Assembly (NCBI RefSeq): GCF_963082655.1
Contig: NC_081553.1
Location: forward strand, 192,343,873-192,407,872
DNA: 64,000 nucleotides
Direction of reading: 5' to 3'
DNA from: Stomoxys calcitrans
Lineage: Eukaryota; Arthropoda; Insecta; Diptera; Muscidae
Below are positions 1-10,081 of the stretch, piece after piece. Both the position numbers and the translations under genes were made by a program. The notes under the pieces were generated by a model. The model saw nothing but the letters and a program-made list of their open reading frames with translations. It had not been told where the DNA came from and did no database searches. Numbering within the stretch: the first letter of the stretch is position 1; each line of letters opens with the position of its first letter.

Positions 1-1122
1 AACCGATTCTCCCAAAATTTGGCAGTAAGGATTTCCTCTTAATCTTCGACATTATTGGGGAATTTCATGGATATCGGTTTAGATTTGGATATAGCCCTCA
101 TATATAGATATTGCCCGATTTTAACTTCTAGAGCCACTGCAAGCGCATTTATTGACCGATCTTGCTAAAACTTTGTACAACGCTTTCCTCAACAACTTCC
201 ACAATATCTGAGCAGTTTGCTCGAAATCGGTTCAGATTTGGATATAGCTCCCATATATAAGTTTGTCCAATTTGCAGTAATAATGCAATAAAATTGTCAT
301 TTGTCAACCGATTCTCCCAAAATTTGGCCGAAAGGATTTACTCTTACTCCTCGATATTACTGGTGAATTTCATGGATATCGGTTCAGATTTGGATATAGC
401 TCTCATATATATATATATGAATATATATAGCCCGATTTTCACTTTTAGAGCCACTGCAAGCACATTTATTGACAAATCTTGCTAAAACTTTGTACAACGC
501 TTTCCTCAACAACTTCCACAATATCTGAGCAGTTTGCTTGAAATCGGTTCAGATTTAGATATAGCTCCCATATATATGTTCGTCCGATTTTGAGCTATAT
601 TGAAAAGAAGTGATCATTTGTTAACTGATTCTCTCGTAATTTGACAGGAAGGATTTTCTTATGACTTCCAACATTACTGGTGAGTTTTATAGAAATCGGT
701 TCAGATTTAGATATAGCTGTCATATATGTATATCGCCTGATTTTGACTCCAAGAGTCATTGAAAGCACATTTATTGACCAATCTTGCCAAAATTTTGCTA
801 AACGCTTTCATCGACGACTGTCACAGTATCTGAGAAGTTTGCTCGAAATCGATTCAGATTTAGGAACAGATCCCATATATATGTTCGTTAGATTTTGGGT
901 AATTTGCAATAATATTGTCATTTGTCAACCGTAGTTACTACAGTTTGAACAAAATTGCTCGAAATTTGATAGGGATTGTTTAATAACCCATCTGAAAACA
1001 TCCGTAGAGGTCCATCAAATTTGGTTCAGCATTGGATATAACTCACACATTGTACTTATAGGTAGGTGTAAGGTATTATACAATTGGCACCGCCCGACTT
1101 TTGCCCTACCTTACTGGTTATA
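1..1122 (+). mobile_element. Family A tandem-repeat element, left end cut by window
   Basis: Six degenerate units each carry CGGTTCAGATTTGGATATAG or a relative, starting near 75, 228, 380, 545, 698 and 850. Most intervals are 152-153 bp; the one of 165 contains a TATATA expansion. The element ends near 1087-1122 with a GGCACCGCCCGACTTTTGCC terminus, shared with the end at about 47.9 kb. No coding capacity is visible; short frames rich in IGSDLDIA are the repeat read through. Confidence 0.8.
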
Positions 1123-1194
1123 GGTGAGCCTGGACAGTGAGACGCTGACCACAACTCCTAAAGGAGTTTTTCAAAGTTGAGACCAGTATTTGTG

Positions 1195-1600
1195 AGGTTA
1201 GGTTAGATAGTAAGGACAGTTCGTTGTAGACACACAGATAATCGTTTGCCAATTTTGATACCACAGTAGCTATAAACGAATGCCTCTAGGGGGAATCGAA
1301 CCCACGACTCTCACAACTATTGGTTTGCCCAAAAAGTAATTGCGGATTTTTCATATAGTCGGCGTTGACAAATTTTTTCAACGGCTTGTGACTCTGTAAT
1401 TGCATTCTTTCTTCTGTCAGTTATCAGCTGTTAATTTTAGCTTGCTTTAGAAAAAAAGTGTAAAAAAGTATATTTGATTAAAGTTCATTCTAAGTTTTAT
1501 TAAAAATGCATTTACTTTCTTTTAAAAAATCCGCAATTACTTTTTGGGCAACCCAATATAAATAAAATAACGCCTTAACCAGGGCCTAAATATTGCTGAA
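1195..1600 (-). mobile_element. tRNA-derived SINE-like sequence (second family), split by a MITE
   Basis: On the minus strand GTGGGTTCGATTCCCC (about 1288-1304) matches a pol III B box. It is preceded by a T-arm-like stretch and followed by a body ending in CTAACCTAACC. The MITE at 1320-1556 sits between the B-box half and a sequence at 1559-1600 (CTGGTTAAGGCG on minus) that could be the A-box half. The body does not match the common SINE of this window. It could also be a decayed tRNA pseudogene. Confidence 0.45.
1320..1556. mobile_element. Mariner-type MITE copy 1
   Basis: About 237 bp, with terminal inverted repeats of the TTGGGTTGCCCAAAAAG type (here TTGGTTTGCCC at the left) and TA at 1318-1319 and 1557-1558 as target duplication. 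The interior holds the family signatures CAGTTATCAGCTGTTA and TGACTCTGTAATTGCATTC. Confidence 0.93.
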
Positions 1601-1605
1601 AGTTG

Positions 1606-1688
1606 CATCTGGTATTCTTGCCGGATTCGAACCCAAGTGTTCAGCGTCATAAGCGGATGTACTAATCTATTTATGCTTGACGGTGGCC
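1606..1688 (-). mobile_element. SINE head fragment
   Basis: A minus-strand tRNA-like head of the common SINE. It has the B-box region GGATTCGAACCC as read on plus, the TTCAGCGTCATAAGCGGA segment and the CGGTGGCC start. Everything downstream of the head is missing. Confidence 0.7.
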
Positions 1689-2037
1689 ACTAGTAAGAAT
1701 TACTATTCCAAAAATACGATTCAGGAGCTCTAAAAAACAAATCGGCATACATATATCCAAATATTGACCGTTTTGAGGCATATTCGACATGGAGTGCTAG
1801 AAATTTAATTACAATTATTACAAATTCATATCTTATCCAAATCAAATCCAAAAATATAATTTGTAGGTATGGTGAAATTTATAACTTAGCCTTATATTCA
1901 TGATTCTTCTTGGTATACCAACCAAAAATGCCTTTCTATGTAGCTCTTAATTAGCTTTAATTAGCTAATTCCAAAGAAATTTTAAATTCCGAATGCTTTA
2001 TGGAATAAGCTGTGTTTGCTTTATTGGCATATGCAAA

Positions 2038-2060
2038 CAAAAGACTTAAGACACAAACCT
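2038..2060 (+). repeat. Dispersed CAAAAGACTTAAG motif, copy 1
   Basis: Reads CAAAAGACTTAAG then ACACAAACCT. One of seven matches to a ~23-bp consensus, all lying in low-repeat DNA. Function unknown. Confidence 0.7.
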
Positions 2061-2263
2061 CAATTACCTTTATCAGTTGGTAAACTATTAAAATCTTATT
2101 TTTTTGTGTGAACATTACAGCTTCTTATATTTTCTGGAGAAGATGCTTAAAATAAGCAGGAAGTGTTGTCAAATTAATTTTATTAGAATTTGATATTCAT
2201 CTTGTAGCACCACGGGGGCTATGTGCATATACTACCATTTTTGGGTTTACATTCCATTAAAAT

Positions 2264-2286
2264 CAAAAGACTTAAGACACAAACTT
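2264..2286 (+). repeat. Dispersed CAAAAGACTTAAG motif, copy 2
   Basis: Reads CAAAAGACTTAAG then ACACAAACTT, an exact consensus match. It lies 226 bp from copy 1 in the same orientation. Confidence 0.7.
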
Positions 2287-2846
2287 CACTAGCTTACTTA
2301 TTGGCAATTTTTTTGTATTCTCCAAATAGATTTTGGGACAAAGCGAGGGACTTAATATTTGAATTGTTTTTATTATTCTTTATAAAAACCACTTGTATTT
2401 CAGTTTAAATGAATGGAAATCACACTAAATATCCTTTTAATGCCACAAAACACATTTCAAGTAAAATTTTTTAACAACAAAATGTTTAACAATAAATTAA
2501 TCATTGCTCAAATGCTTTAAATCTTTTCTGGGACATTTTTCCTATGATTGTTAATATTTTTGATTCCAGATTTTTCTCAAACACTTTAAATAATTTTTAA
2601 ATTTTTTTTTTTTATTTTTTAAGATTTCTTAAGATTTTTTTAGTTTTTTTTTTTTTTAAATATATATTTTTTATATTTGTGTGTTTTTTTTAATTTTTTG
2701 ATATTTTCTTCATCAACAATATTTCCACCGTCTTTAGAGTTTCATTTTATTTCGTTTGGTTTCTAATTCTATTTCCATATAACTTTACAGTATTGCAAAA
2801 GTAGTGAGATTTATCCCGAGAGTAGAAGTTTCTGTTCTTTTTTTTG

Positions 2847-2882
2847 TTCAGTTTCTGTGAGACGTCCGCACACGTTCGTTAT
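2847..2882 (+). promoter_or_regulatory. Possible Inr/DPE-type core promoter
   Basis: TCAGTT fits the insect initiator TCAKTY. Counting its A as +1, bases +28 to +32 read CGTTA, four of five matches to the DPE consensus RGWYV. The following 40 bp are GC-richer than the surroundings, and a CAA/CTG-rich stretch like insect leader exons follows. No TATA box or confirmed exon was found, so this could be chance. Confidence 0.22.
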
Positions 2883-2974
2883 TCGCGTTTGAATGTATCA
2901 TTTGGCAAAAACATCATCCAACTTTAGGTGATTTTTCAAACCTCGTTTTTGTGCAAAGAAATTATTTGGCGCAC

Positions 2975-3350
2975 AGCGTTTTGTTGTTGCTGTTGCTATT
3001 GCTGGCTGCTATCTTCTCTACCGCATTGGTAGTTGTTGTGATTATTTTTCTTCTTCTTTGCTTGGCTATGCTTTTTTTCCAAAACAAATACAACACCAAC
3101 AATAACAACACCTTAACAGACATAATAACAATACCAGAAGATGAATAAAACGCCACCACCACCACCAGCAACAACAACAACAACAACAAATCGCCGACAA
3201 ACAAAACAATAGACCCCACCACGAAGACGGTGACGACTCTTTGAGGCGAGAAGATCTCAGAGGGAATAATGAAGCAAAAAGAAGATCATCATGCTCATTG
3301 TGACGATTGTCCACATGAAGAAGCATCCTCATCATCATCATGATCATTAT
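2975..3350. repeat. Triplet-rich low-complexity stretch (CTG/CAA/CAC/ATC)
   Basis: Runs of TTG/CTG, then CAACAA, CCACCA and CATCAT triplets. Both strands give leucine-, valine- or cysteine-rich open frames, but the plus-strand frame from 2951 begins at GTG rather than ATG and has no recognisable domain. Such runs are common in fly leader exons and introns. Confidence 0.6.
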
Positions 3351-3719
3351 GGTCGTAAGGTGGGGTGGCCAGCAATGGAAGCTTTCAAGCTTGGTTTTAT
3401 GATAAGGCAACCATAACAGAAACTTTATAACTATCATAATGATGTAGATGATGGTCATTATTATAATTAATATTAGGTCGCTTTAGCATTTGTTGTTGAT
3501 GATTATGGGGTAGGTTTCAGCAGTCACCGTGACTTTATTGACAATCCATCAGCGTATGAGAGAGCGGGTGTATATGAGATGTAAATTATTGTTTTTGAAT
3601 GTTAAATATAAAGGTCTTTTGCTTACTGTTAAAGTATTAACATCAAATATTTATTTAAAAAAAAAAAGTCAAAAGGAAGTTTTCTTAAAAAACAAATATA
3701 TTTGATTTGTATCAAATGA

Positions 3720-4245
3720 AAAGGCATTAAGTTCGGTCAAACCGAACTTTGGATACCCACCAACTCAGGTCTATATTTTCATGAACCAAATTTAGACAAA
3801 ATCCGATGAAAATGCACCATTTATGAATCCTTAGCAGCTATATCGAAATATGGTCCGAACTATTGGGTTGCCCAAACAGTAATTGCGGATTTTTTAAAAG
3901 AAAGTAAATGCATTTTTAATAAAACTTAGAATGAACTTTAATCAAATATACTTTTTTTCTAAAGTAAGCTTAAAGTAACAGCTGATAACTGACAGAAAAA
4001 AGAATGGAATTACAGAGTCACAAGCTGTTAAAAAATTTGTTAACGCCGACTATATGAAAAATCCGCAATTACTTTTTGGGCAACCCAATAGATCAAATCC
4101 AGCAATAACTTTGAGGGTTTATCCCAGCTCACTGTTCCAAAATTCAGTGAAATCAGGTAATAAATAAGCCATTTATAGATTTAAGGCCGGAAATCAGTAG
4201 TCCGAATGGCTTAACCTAGTGTGACACCTCTTTGGGGAGCAGTTT
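3720..4245 (+). mobile_element. Family C fragment carrying a MITE
   Basis: Begins with the family terminus: AAGTTCGG and CCGAACTT around a 5-base loop, then GGATACCCACCA. It continues with one degenerate unit (AGCAGCTATATCGAAATATGG; TCAGTGAAATCAGGTAATAAA). The MITE at 3863-4088 lies within that unit. Confidence 0.65.
3863..4088. mobile_element. Mariner-type MITE copy 2
   Basis: Full-length family member with both inverted termini and TA on each side (3861-3862, 4089-4090), inserted in a family C unit. Confidence 0.93.
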
Positions 4246-4249
4246 TAAC

Positions 4250-4336
4250 ATGGTATAGTCTATAGCATTGTCTATACGGAACAAACAAACAAGCCGACAA
4301 ACAAACACAAATTGATTTTTACACCTTACACCAATA
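4250..4336 (+). mobile_element. Family D tail fragment
   Basis: Has GTCTATACGGAACAAACAAA, further CAAACAAA repeats and AAATTGATTTTTACACC. The same tail closes family D elements near 41.88 kb and 55.5 kb. Confidence 0.5.
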
Positions 4337-4346
4337 CTTTGGTACA

Positions 4347-4662
4347 AACAAACAAATTTTGCCCATGAAAATTCCCCTAAGGAACAGGGGCAAACTTCTC
4401 ACATATCAATGAGTGCAGTCCGATTTAAGTTTTAAGCTCAATGATAAGGGGCCTCCTTTTTATAGCCGAGTCCGAACGGCGTGCCGCAGTGCGACACCTC
4501 TTTGGAGAGAAGTTTTACATGGCATAGTACCTCACCAATGTTGCCAGCATTTGGAGGGGTAAACCACCGCTGAAAATTTTTTCTGATGGTCTCACCAGGA
4601 TTCGAATCCAGTCGTTCAGCGTCATAGGCGGACCCGCTAACCTCTGCGCTACGGTGGCCTCC
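4347..4662 (-). mobile_element. tRNA-derived SINE, near full length with target duplication
   Basis: The minus strand starts GGAGGCCACCGTAGCGCAGA, has a pol III A-box-like head and the B box GGATTCGAATCC (plus-strand reading), a conserved body (CTATGCCATGTAAAACTTC, ACGCCGTTCGGACTCGGC) and a GGGCAAAATTTG tail. ACTTTGGTACA is present on both sides (4336-4346 and 4663-4673), an 11-bp target duplication, so this is a real insertion into the start of the adjoining family A element. Confidence 0.92.
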
Positions 4663-5158
4663 ACTTTGGTACAGGGTATTATAACTTGGCGCATTTGTTT
4701 GTAACACCCAGAATGAAGAGAGATAGACCCATTGATAAGTATAACGATCGACTCTGAATCACTTCCTGATTGAATTTAGATATGTTCGTCTGTTTGTCCG
4801 TCCGCCTGTCTGTCTGTCTTCTGTCCGTCTGTCTGTCTGTCCGTCTGTCTGTCCGTCTGTCGGTTTGTCTGTCTGTCCGTCTGTTTGTCCGTCTGTCTGT
4901 CCGTCTGTCTGTCCGTCTGTCTGTCCGTCTGTCTGTCCGTCTGTCTGTCCGTCTGTCTGTCCGTCTGTCTGGCCGTTTGTCTGTCCGTCTGTCTGTCCGT
5001 CTATCTGTCCGTCTGTCTGTCCGTCTGTCTGTCCGTCTGTCTGTCCGTCTGTCTGTCCGTCTGTCTGTCCGTCTGTCTGTCCGTCTGTCTGTCCGTCTGT
5101 CTGTCCGTCTGTCTGTCCGTCTGTCCGTCTGTCTGTCCGTCCGTCCGTCCGTCCGTCC

Positions 5159-5217
<59 letters not shown>

Positions 5218-6965
5218 CGTCTGTCCGTCTGTCTGTCCGTCTGTCTGTCCGTCTGTCTGTCTGTCTGTCCGTCTGTCTTTCCGTCTGTCTGTCCGTCTGT
5301 CGGTTTGTCTGTCTGTCTGTCCGTCTGTCTGTCCGTCTGTCTGTCCGTCTGTCTGTCTGTCTGTCCGTCTGTCTGTCCGTCTGTCTGTCCGTCTGTCTGT
5401 CCGTCTGTCTGTCCGTCTGTCTGTCCGTCTGTCTGGCCGTTTGTCTGTCCGTCTGTCTGTCCGTCTATCTGTCCGTCTGTCTGTCCGTCTGTCTGTCCGT
5501 CTGTCTGTCCGTCTGTCTGTCCGTCTGTCTGTCCGTCTGTCTGTCCGTCTGTCTGTCCGTCTGTCTGTCCGTCTGTCTGTCCGTCTGTCTGTCCGTCTGT
5601 CTGTCCGTCTGTCCGTCTGTCTGTCCGTCTGTCTGTCTGTCCGTCTGTCTGTCTGTCTGTCTGTCTGTCTTTCTGTCTGTCCGTCTGTCCGTCTGTCTGT
5701 CTGTCCGTCTGTCTGTCCGTCTGTCTATCCTTCTGTCTGTCCGTCTGTCTGTCCATCTGTCTGTCAGTCTGTCTGTCCTTCTGTCTGTCCGTCTGTCTGT
5801 CCATCTGTCTGTCAGTCTGTCTGTTCTTCTGTCTGTCTGTCTGTCTGTCCGTCTGTTTGTCCGTCTGTCTGTCCGTCTGTCTGTCCGTCTGTCTGTCCGT
5901 CTGTCTGTCCGTCTGTCTGTCCGTCTGTCTGTCCGTCTATCTGTCCGTATGTCTGTCCGTTTGTCTGTCCGTTTGCCAATCCGTCTGTCTGTCTGCCTGT
6001 CTATCCGTCTATCTGTCCTTCTGTCGGTCAGTCTATCCGTCCGTCCGTCCTTCTGTCTGTCTGCCCAGGTAATTCGTGTAAAAATTACAGGTCGCAATTT
6101 TCATCCGATCGTTTTCAAATTTGGCACAGGCACCTGTTTTGGCCTAAAGACGAAAATGGAAAAAAATCGGTTCAGATTTGGATATAGCTCCCATATATAT
6201 TTTCGCACAATTTGGACTAATATTTCAATAATGGATCATTTACGAACCAATTCTCACGAAATATGGCATAAAGGGTTCCTTTATGATTCGCAACGTTGCT
6301 GTTGAATTTCATGGAGATCGGTTCAGATATCGCTCCCATATATATGTATAACCCGATTTTCACTTTTAGAGCCATTATGATCGTATTTCTTGATAGATTT
6401 TGTCAATGTGTACCGATTGTCGAAATCGGATCAGATTTAGATTGGAGTTACCCATATATATTTTCATCCGATTTCGAATAATACTACAATTATTTGTAAA
6501 TTTGTTAACTGATTTACACCAAAGTTGGCATGAAAGATTTTCTTATATCTTTTAAGATCACTGGTGAATTACATAGAAATCGGTTCAGATTTAGGTATAG
6601 CACCCATATATATTTTCGTCCGATTTTAACTAATACTGCAATAATGTGGTGAACCGATCCTTACGAAATTTGGGAAAATAGTTTCTCTTACGACTCTTCG
6701 GATCACTGGTGAATTTCATATCAATCGGTTCAAATTTAGATATAGCTCCCATATATATGTTTCTCCCGATTTACACTTCTAGGATCTTTGAAAGCGCATT
6801 TATCAACCAATGATTTTCACAGTGATTTTCTTTATGACTCCCACACGTTATGACTCATTTAAAATGTAACCAAATTTTAATTTCGACAACTAAGCGGGCA
6901 TGCCCCATGTGATGTAGGGCATCTAAAGGTCGGCTCTGCCCGACTTTAGCCTGTTCATACTGGTT
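4663..6965 (+). mobile_element. Family A element with expanded microsatellite
   Basis: The head ACTTTGGTACAGGGTATTAT and the stretch TAGACCCATTGATAAGTATA are also found at 46.2 kb and, reversed, at 12.8 and 33.5 kb. The (CTGT/CCGT) tract fills 4781-6062. Core units follow near 6168, 6319, 6427, 6581 and 6725. The element closes with GGCTCTGCCCGACTTTAGCC near 6930-6965. Confidence 0.8.
4781..6062 (+). repeat. CTGT/CCGT/CCGTCTGT microsatellite, about 1.28 kb
   Basis: Tetranucleotide units, mainly CTGT and CCGT, in a 12-bp pattern CTGTCTGTCCGT with scattered variants (GGCC, CTAT, CGGT, CCTT). Rare variants recur with a 464-bp offset (GGCCGTTTGT at 4971 and 5435), showing a higher-order duplication. 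Because the unit contains no stop, several overlapping frames of 200-500 codons stay open. None is a gene. Confidence 0.97.
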
Positions 6966-7108
6966 TCAAATGGCATAGTTCCTCTCAAATGTCCCCAGCA
7001 TTAGGAGGGGAAATCATCGCAGAAAATTTTTGCAATGTTCTCGCCAGGATTCGAACTTAGGCATTCAACGTCACAGCGAACATGCTAACCTCTGCACTAC
7101 GATGGCCC
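6966..7108 (-). mobile_element. SINE head fragment
   Basis: Diverged minus-strand head and mid-body: CATGGCATAG-like, GCCAGCATTAGGAGGGG, AGGATTCGAAC and CTAACCTCTGCACTACGATGGC. The tail is missing. Confidence 0.75.
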
Positions 7109-7109
7109 C

Positions 7110-7640
7110 AAATTCACGTAGCCAAATTTCAGATAAATCGAACTTTAAAAGCGGCTTCTATGGGCCTTTTTTTGTGGCCATTGACCATATATCAGTAAAT
7201 CGGTCTATATGGGGCTATATCAAAAGAAAGTCCGGTCTATAGCATACATCATACGAATGTCGAGGGTTCCAAAACAACTCATTTTGCCAAATTTCAGCGA
7301 AATTATGTAATAAATGAGGTTCCTAGGCGTCCAAGAGCTCCCGTTTAAGTTCTTGGACCCCTAGGAGCCTCATTTATTACATAATTTCGCTGAAATTTAG
7401 CATAATGAGTTGTTTTGGAACCCTCGACATCAGCTACATACAATTATAGGTACAGATGTTAAGGATCTTAACATTATTCACTGTGCCAAATTTCAGTTAA
7501 ATTGGGTAATAAATGCGTCTTTCGTGGCAATAAGACCTTAAATCGGAAGTTCGTTCCATGTGGGGGTTATATCAAGATATAGTCCGTCTTTGAACAGACG
7601 GATATGGCTAGATCGTCTTACTTACTTTATAGGGTTTGAA
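7110..7640. mobile_element. Family C fragment rearranged into a hairpin
   Basis: Carries family C signatures (CGGTCTATATGGGGCTATAT, AAATTTCAGCGAAATTATGT, CAGACGGATATGGCTAGATCG). Its middle is an inverted duplication, annotated separately. It ends with a TTTATAGGGTTTGAAATGGA stretch like other family ends. Confidence 0.6.
7257..7430. repeat. Long inverted repeat (hairpin), arms about 80 bp
   Basis: The left arm runs from ATGTCGAGGGTTCC to GTCCAAGA. The right arm is its near-perfect reverse complement, ending GGAACCCTCGACAT. The loop near 7335-7349 is short. If transcribed it would give one long double-stranded hairpin. Confidence 0.9.
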
Positions 7641-7740
7641 ATGGATATTTGGATGTATTGCAAATGGAATGACAAAATAAATAAACCCTCGTCCTACGAT
7701 GCACAGTGGTATATAACCGAAAAAAACTAGTAAAAAATAT

Positions 7741-8400
7741 GCTGTGTGAAAACGGGTAGAGATATCTTTTTACAATTCGGAATGGTTAGAGATGAGATGT
7801 TAGCGAGATGGCGTGCAAAATCAAGGCCTTATGTTGTCCTGATGCATTTTAGCCGGCCCCTAAAGTTGGTCACCACGGTATTTCGAAAACTTTTTTGGCT
7901 ACAGCCCGATCACTCTGTCATATATAAGTGGACACTCAGATGTCACTGAAGGCTTTGACGTAGGGCCATGTCAGGTGGAGCCTGGTTCAAAGATTCTACG
8001 AGTTTCTTCGAACCATGGGAAACGAAGCGATCGAATGAATCGTTGATTAGTCCAGATCGTGCTACGGAATCAATGAGCTCTGAACTATACAAGGTTGGAA
8101 GGCATTTACAGTGATCTCGTGAATGAGGCGTGAGCTGGTGCAGTAGTGGACAGGACAGGTGCTGAAGAAGCATGAGTGGTCTGGAACACCTCTTCCCATG
8201 ACTGGATTCTCTCCAGGCACTTAGTCCTCTGGTCATCTTAGAGATAGAATTGGAGTGGAGTTCTGTAGAAGCTTTAAATGTATGACCCGACTCTCACCGG
8301 TGAGTGTATCTTTCAAGTCCGCTGGTTTCGTACTTTTTTGTCTTGCATGTTGATTCATTTTTTACGTCGTTTTTGCTGTCTTGAACCTTACTATTGTGTA
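7741..8400. other. Unrecognised sequence, possible decayed retroelement
   Basis: Has more balanced base composition than its neighbours. The longest frames are about 100 codons on minus (7943-8236) and 67 on plus. I recognise no motif in either. It could be a decayed retroelement or single-copy DNA. Confidence 0.3.
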
Positions 8401-8405
8401 TCAAA

Positions 8406-8580
8406 TGCAAATTTTGCCCATGAACATTCCACTAAAGAACAGGGGCAAACTTCTCACATATCATTGGAGAGAGGTTTTGCATGGCATAGTATCTCACAAA
8501 TGTCGCCAGCATTAGGAGGGGAAAACCACCGCAGAAAATTTTTTCTGATGGTCTCGCCAGGATTCGAACCCAGGCTTTGC
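8406..8580 (-). mobile_element. SINE copy with internal deletion
   Basis: The minus-strand tail (GCAAATTTTGCCCATGAACA as read on plus) is joined directly to GAGAGAGGTTTTGCATGGCA and on to the B box GATTCGAACCCAGG. The mid-body from ATGAGTGCAG to the promoter-proximal part is deleted, and the head is truncated near 8580. Confidence 0.8.
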
Positions 8581-8794
8581 CGTTAAAACCCGGCAGCTTG
8601 TTTTTGATTTTTTTGTCCATGGTTCCCTAGCCAAATTTTCTTAGGATTCAATCTAGATTCCGATTTTGATAACCGCTTTTTCGATTAACAATTCACCCAC
8701 CCACCCACCACAATATTTCAAAGTGCCGATTGGAACTACCATATCCCTGGCAATAGACTAGACCATATCAGACTAGAATGTAACGAAAAACATG

Positions 8795-9256
8795 TGAAAG
8801 CGTGCTAAGCCGGGCCGAATCATATATATCCTCCACCATGGAACGCGCCCACCAGCGGTTCAGAGAGTCAAATTGAGAGATCGGTTTACATGACACTTGG
8901 TAAAGTAATTGGAAGTCATACCAAAACTATATGTACAAAATTTTATCCAAATCCCAAGAAGTCTAGACCCAAGATCGGTTTAGTTGGTAGCTATATCAAA
9001 ACATGGACCAATTTGGCCCATTTACAATCCCAACTGACCTACAGCAATAAGAAGTGTGTGTGCAAAATTTCAAGTTCTTAGCTTTACTCCTTTGAAAGTT
9101 ACCGTGCTTTCGACAGACAGACGGACGGACGGACAGACATGGCTAGAGCGACTTAAAATGTCATGATGATCAAGAATATATGTACTTTATGGGATTTGAG
9201 ACGAATATATCAAGATGTTACAAACGGAAAGACAATCCTATGGGGAGAGTATAAAA
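8795..9256 (+). mobile_element. Family B element, short copy
   Basis: Starts with GAAAGCGTGCTAAGCCGGGC and TCCTCCACCATGGAACGC, then about one core unit. It next has CGACAGACAGACGGACGGAC and ATGGCTAGAGCGACTTAAAA, and ends with GGGGAGAGTATAAAAA-type sequence. Confidence 0.75.
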
Positions 9257-10080
9257 ATGTCAGCGGTGGTTATCCTCTTCTTTATATTTTAAATTTAAAT
9301 AAAATTTATTATGAATGATGAGTATTTTGTAAATTTTTCTTAAATATAAGCCACACATAGTTGGTCAAGAATTGTTACATCCCAAAGCTTTTATCTTAGC
9401 TTTGTAGAGCATAATCCGCAAAGTGAATGCCACCCTCTCAACACCAAAGTAATGATCATTGTTCTGTTCATTATTACGATTATCATTAGTACCCACATCT
9501 GTGCTTGAGACATCATTTATTGTAGTATTTTTGTTACGCTTGATGTTGTTGTTATTAATGTTGTTTATTACTTATTTTAAGCCATTTTTGCATTTGGTAG
9601 GAAATACTTAAAAGACAACTCAAAAATCAAAACAAAACACAAAACTTCATTTACATGACGAATGATGAACACTCTGTTAGCTTCAACTACCACACACTCC
9701 CTAGCCAATTTAAATATGGTTATAACTTTGGCTTGATGCCTTACCTACTCCATGGTTCTCTTCGGCAAAAGTCGTTGAACAGCTTCGGTGGCATCTTCGC
9801 AAAATTATGTTATTTTGTTTGTGTTAACGGCATTCAGGCTATAAGCAAGAGTAGGGTCTAAGAGATTATTTGAGTGATTTTAAGAGTATATTTCAGTTAA
9901 CATAATGGAGAGTAACAGCAGAGTGTAGTGAGCGGTATGTTAAGGTGATTGCTGTGGTTTAACATATCTAAGCGGATCATTGTTGTTAAATCAAGACAAG
10001 TACACTCAAAAAAATATAGGCATTAAATTTTGAAAATACATTTAAAATTTGATTTCTTTTAAAAAACTTTTGGTTGGGAC
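9257..10080. other. Low-repeat AT-rich non-coding stretch
   Basis: No recognised element. Short TTG/ATT-rich runs lie near 9535-9570. The 68-codon frame at 9655-9861 starts with ATG but has no motif, and I do not accept it as a gene. Confidence 0.5.
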
Positions 10081-10081
10081 T

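Larger units (their letters stand above)
1690..2845. other. Low-repeat AT-rich non-coding stretch
   Basis: No coding frame or recognised mobile element is visible. It holds two copies of the dispersed CAAAAGACTTAAG motif and, near 2590-2700, long T and A runs. It resembles intergenic or intronic fly DNA. Confidence 0.6.

Noticed and set aside
2951..3148. A 65-codon hydrophobic leucine/valine-rich frame that could look like a membrane peptide
   Set aside because: It opens with GTG, has no ATG, and is made by TTG/CTG triplet runs. The opposite strand gives an equally long artefact.
4770..6305. Open frames of 200-511 codons rich in SVCLSVRLSV or DRQTDGQT on both strands
   Set aside because: They are the CTGT/CCGT microsatellite translated. 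A repeat without stop triplets stays open in several frames at once. No domain or unique N-terminus is present.
7943..8236. 97-codon minus frame (MTRGLSAWRESSHGK...) as a possible gene
   Set aside because: It has an ATG and reasonable composition but no motif, no neighbouring signals and only moderate length. Left as unrecognised sequence.
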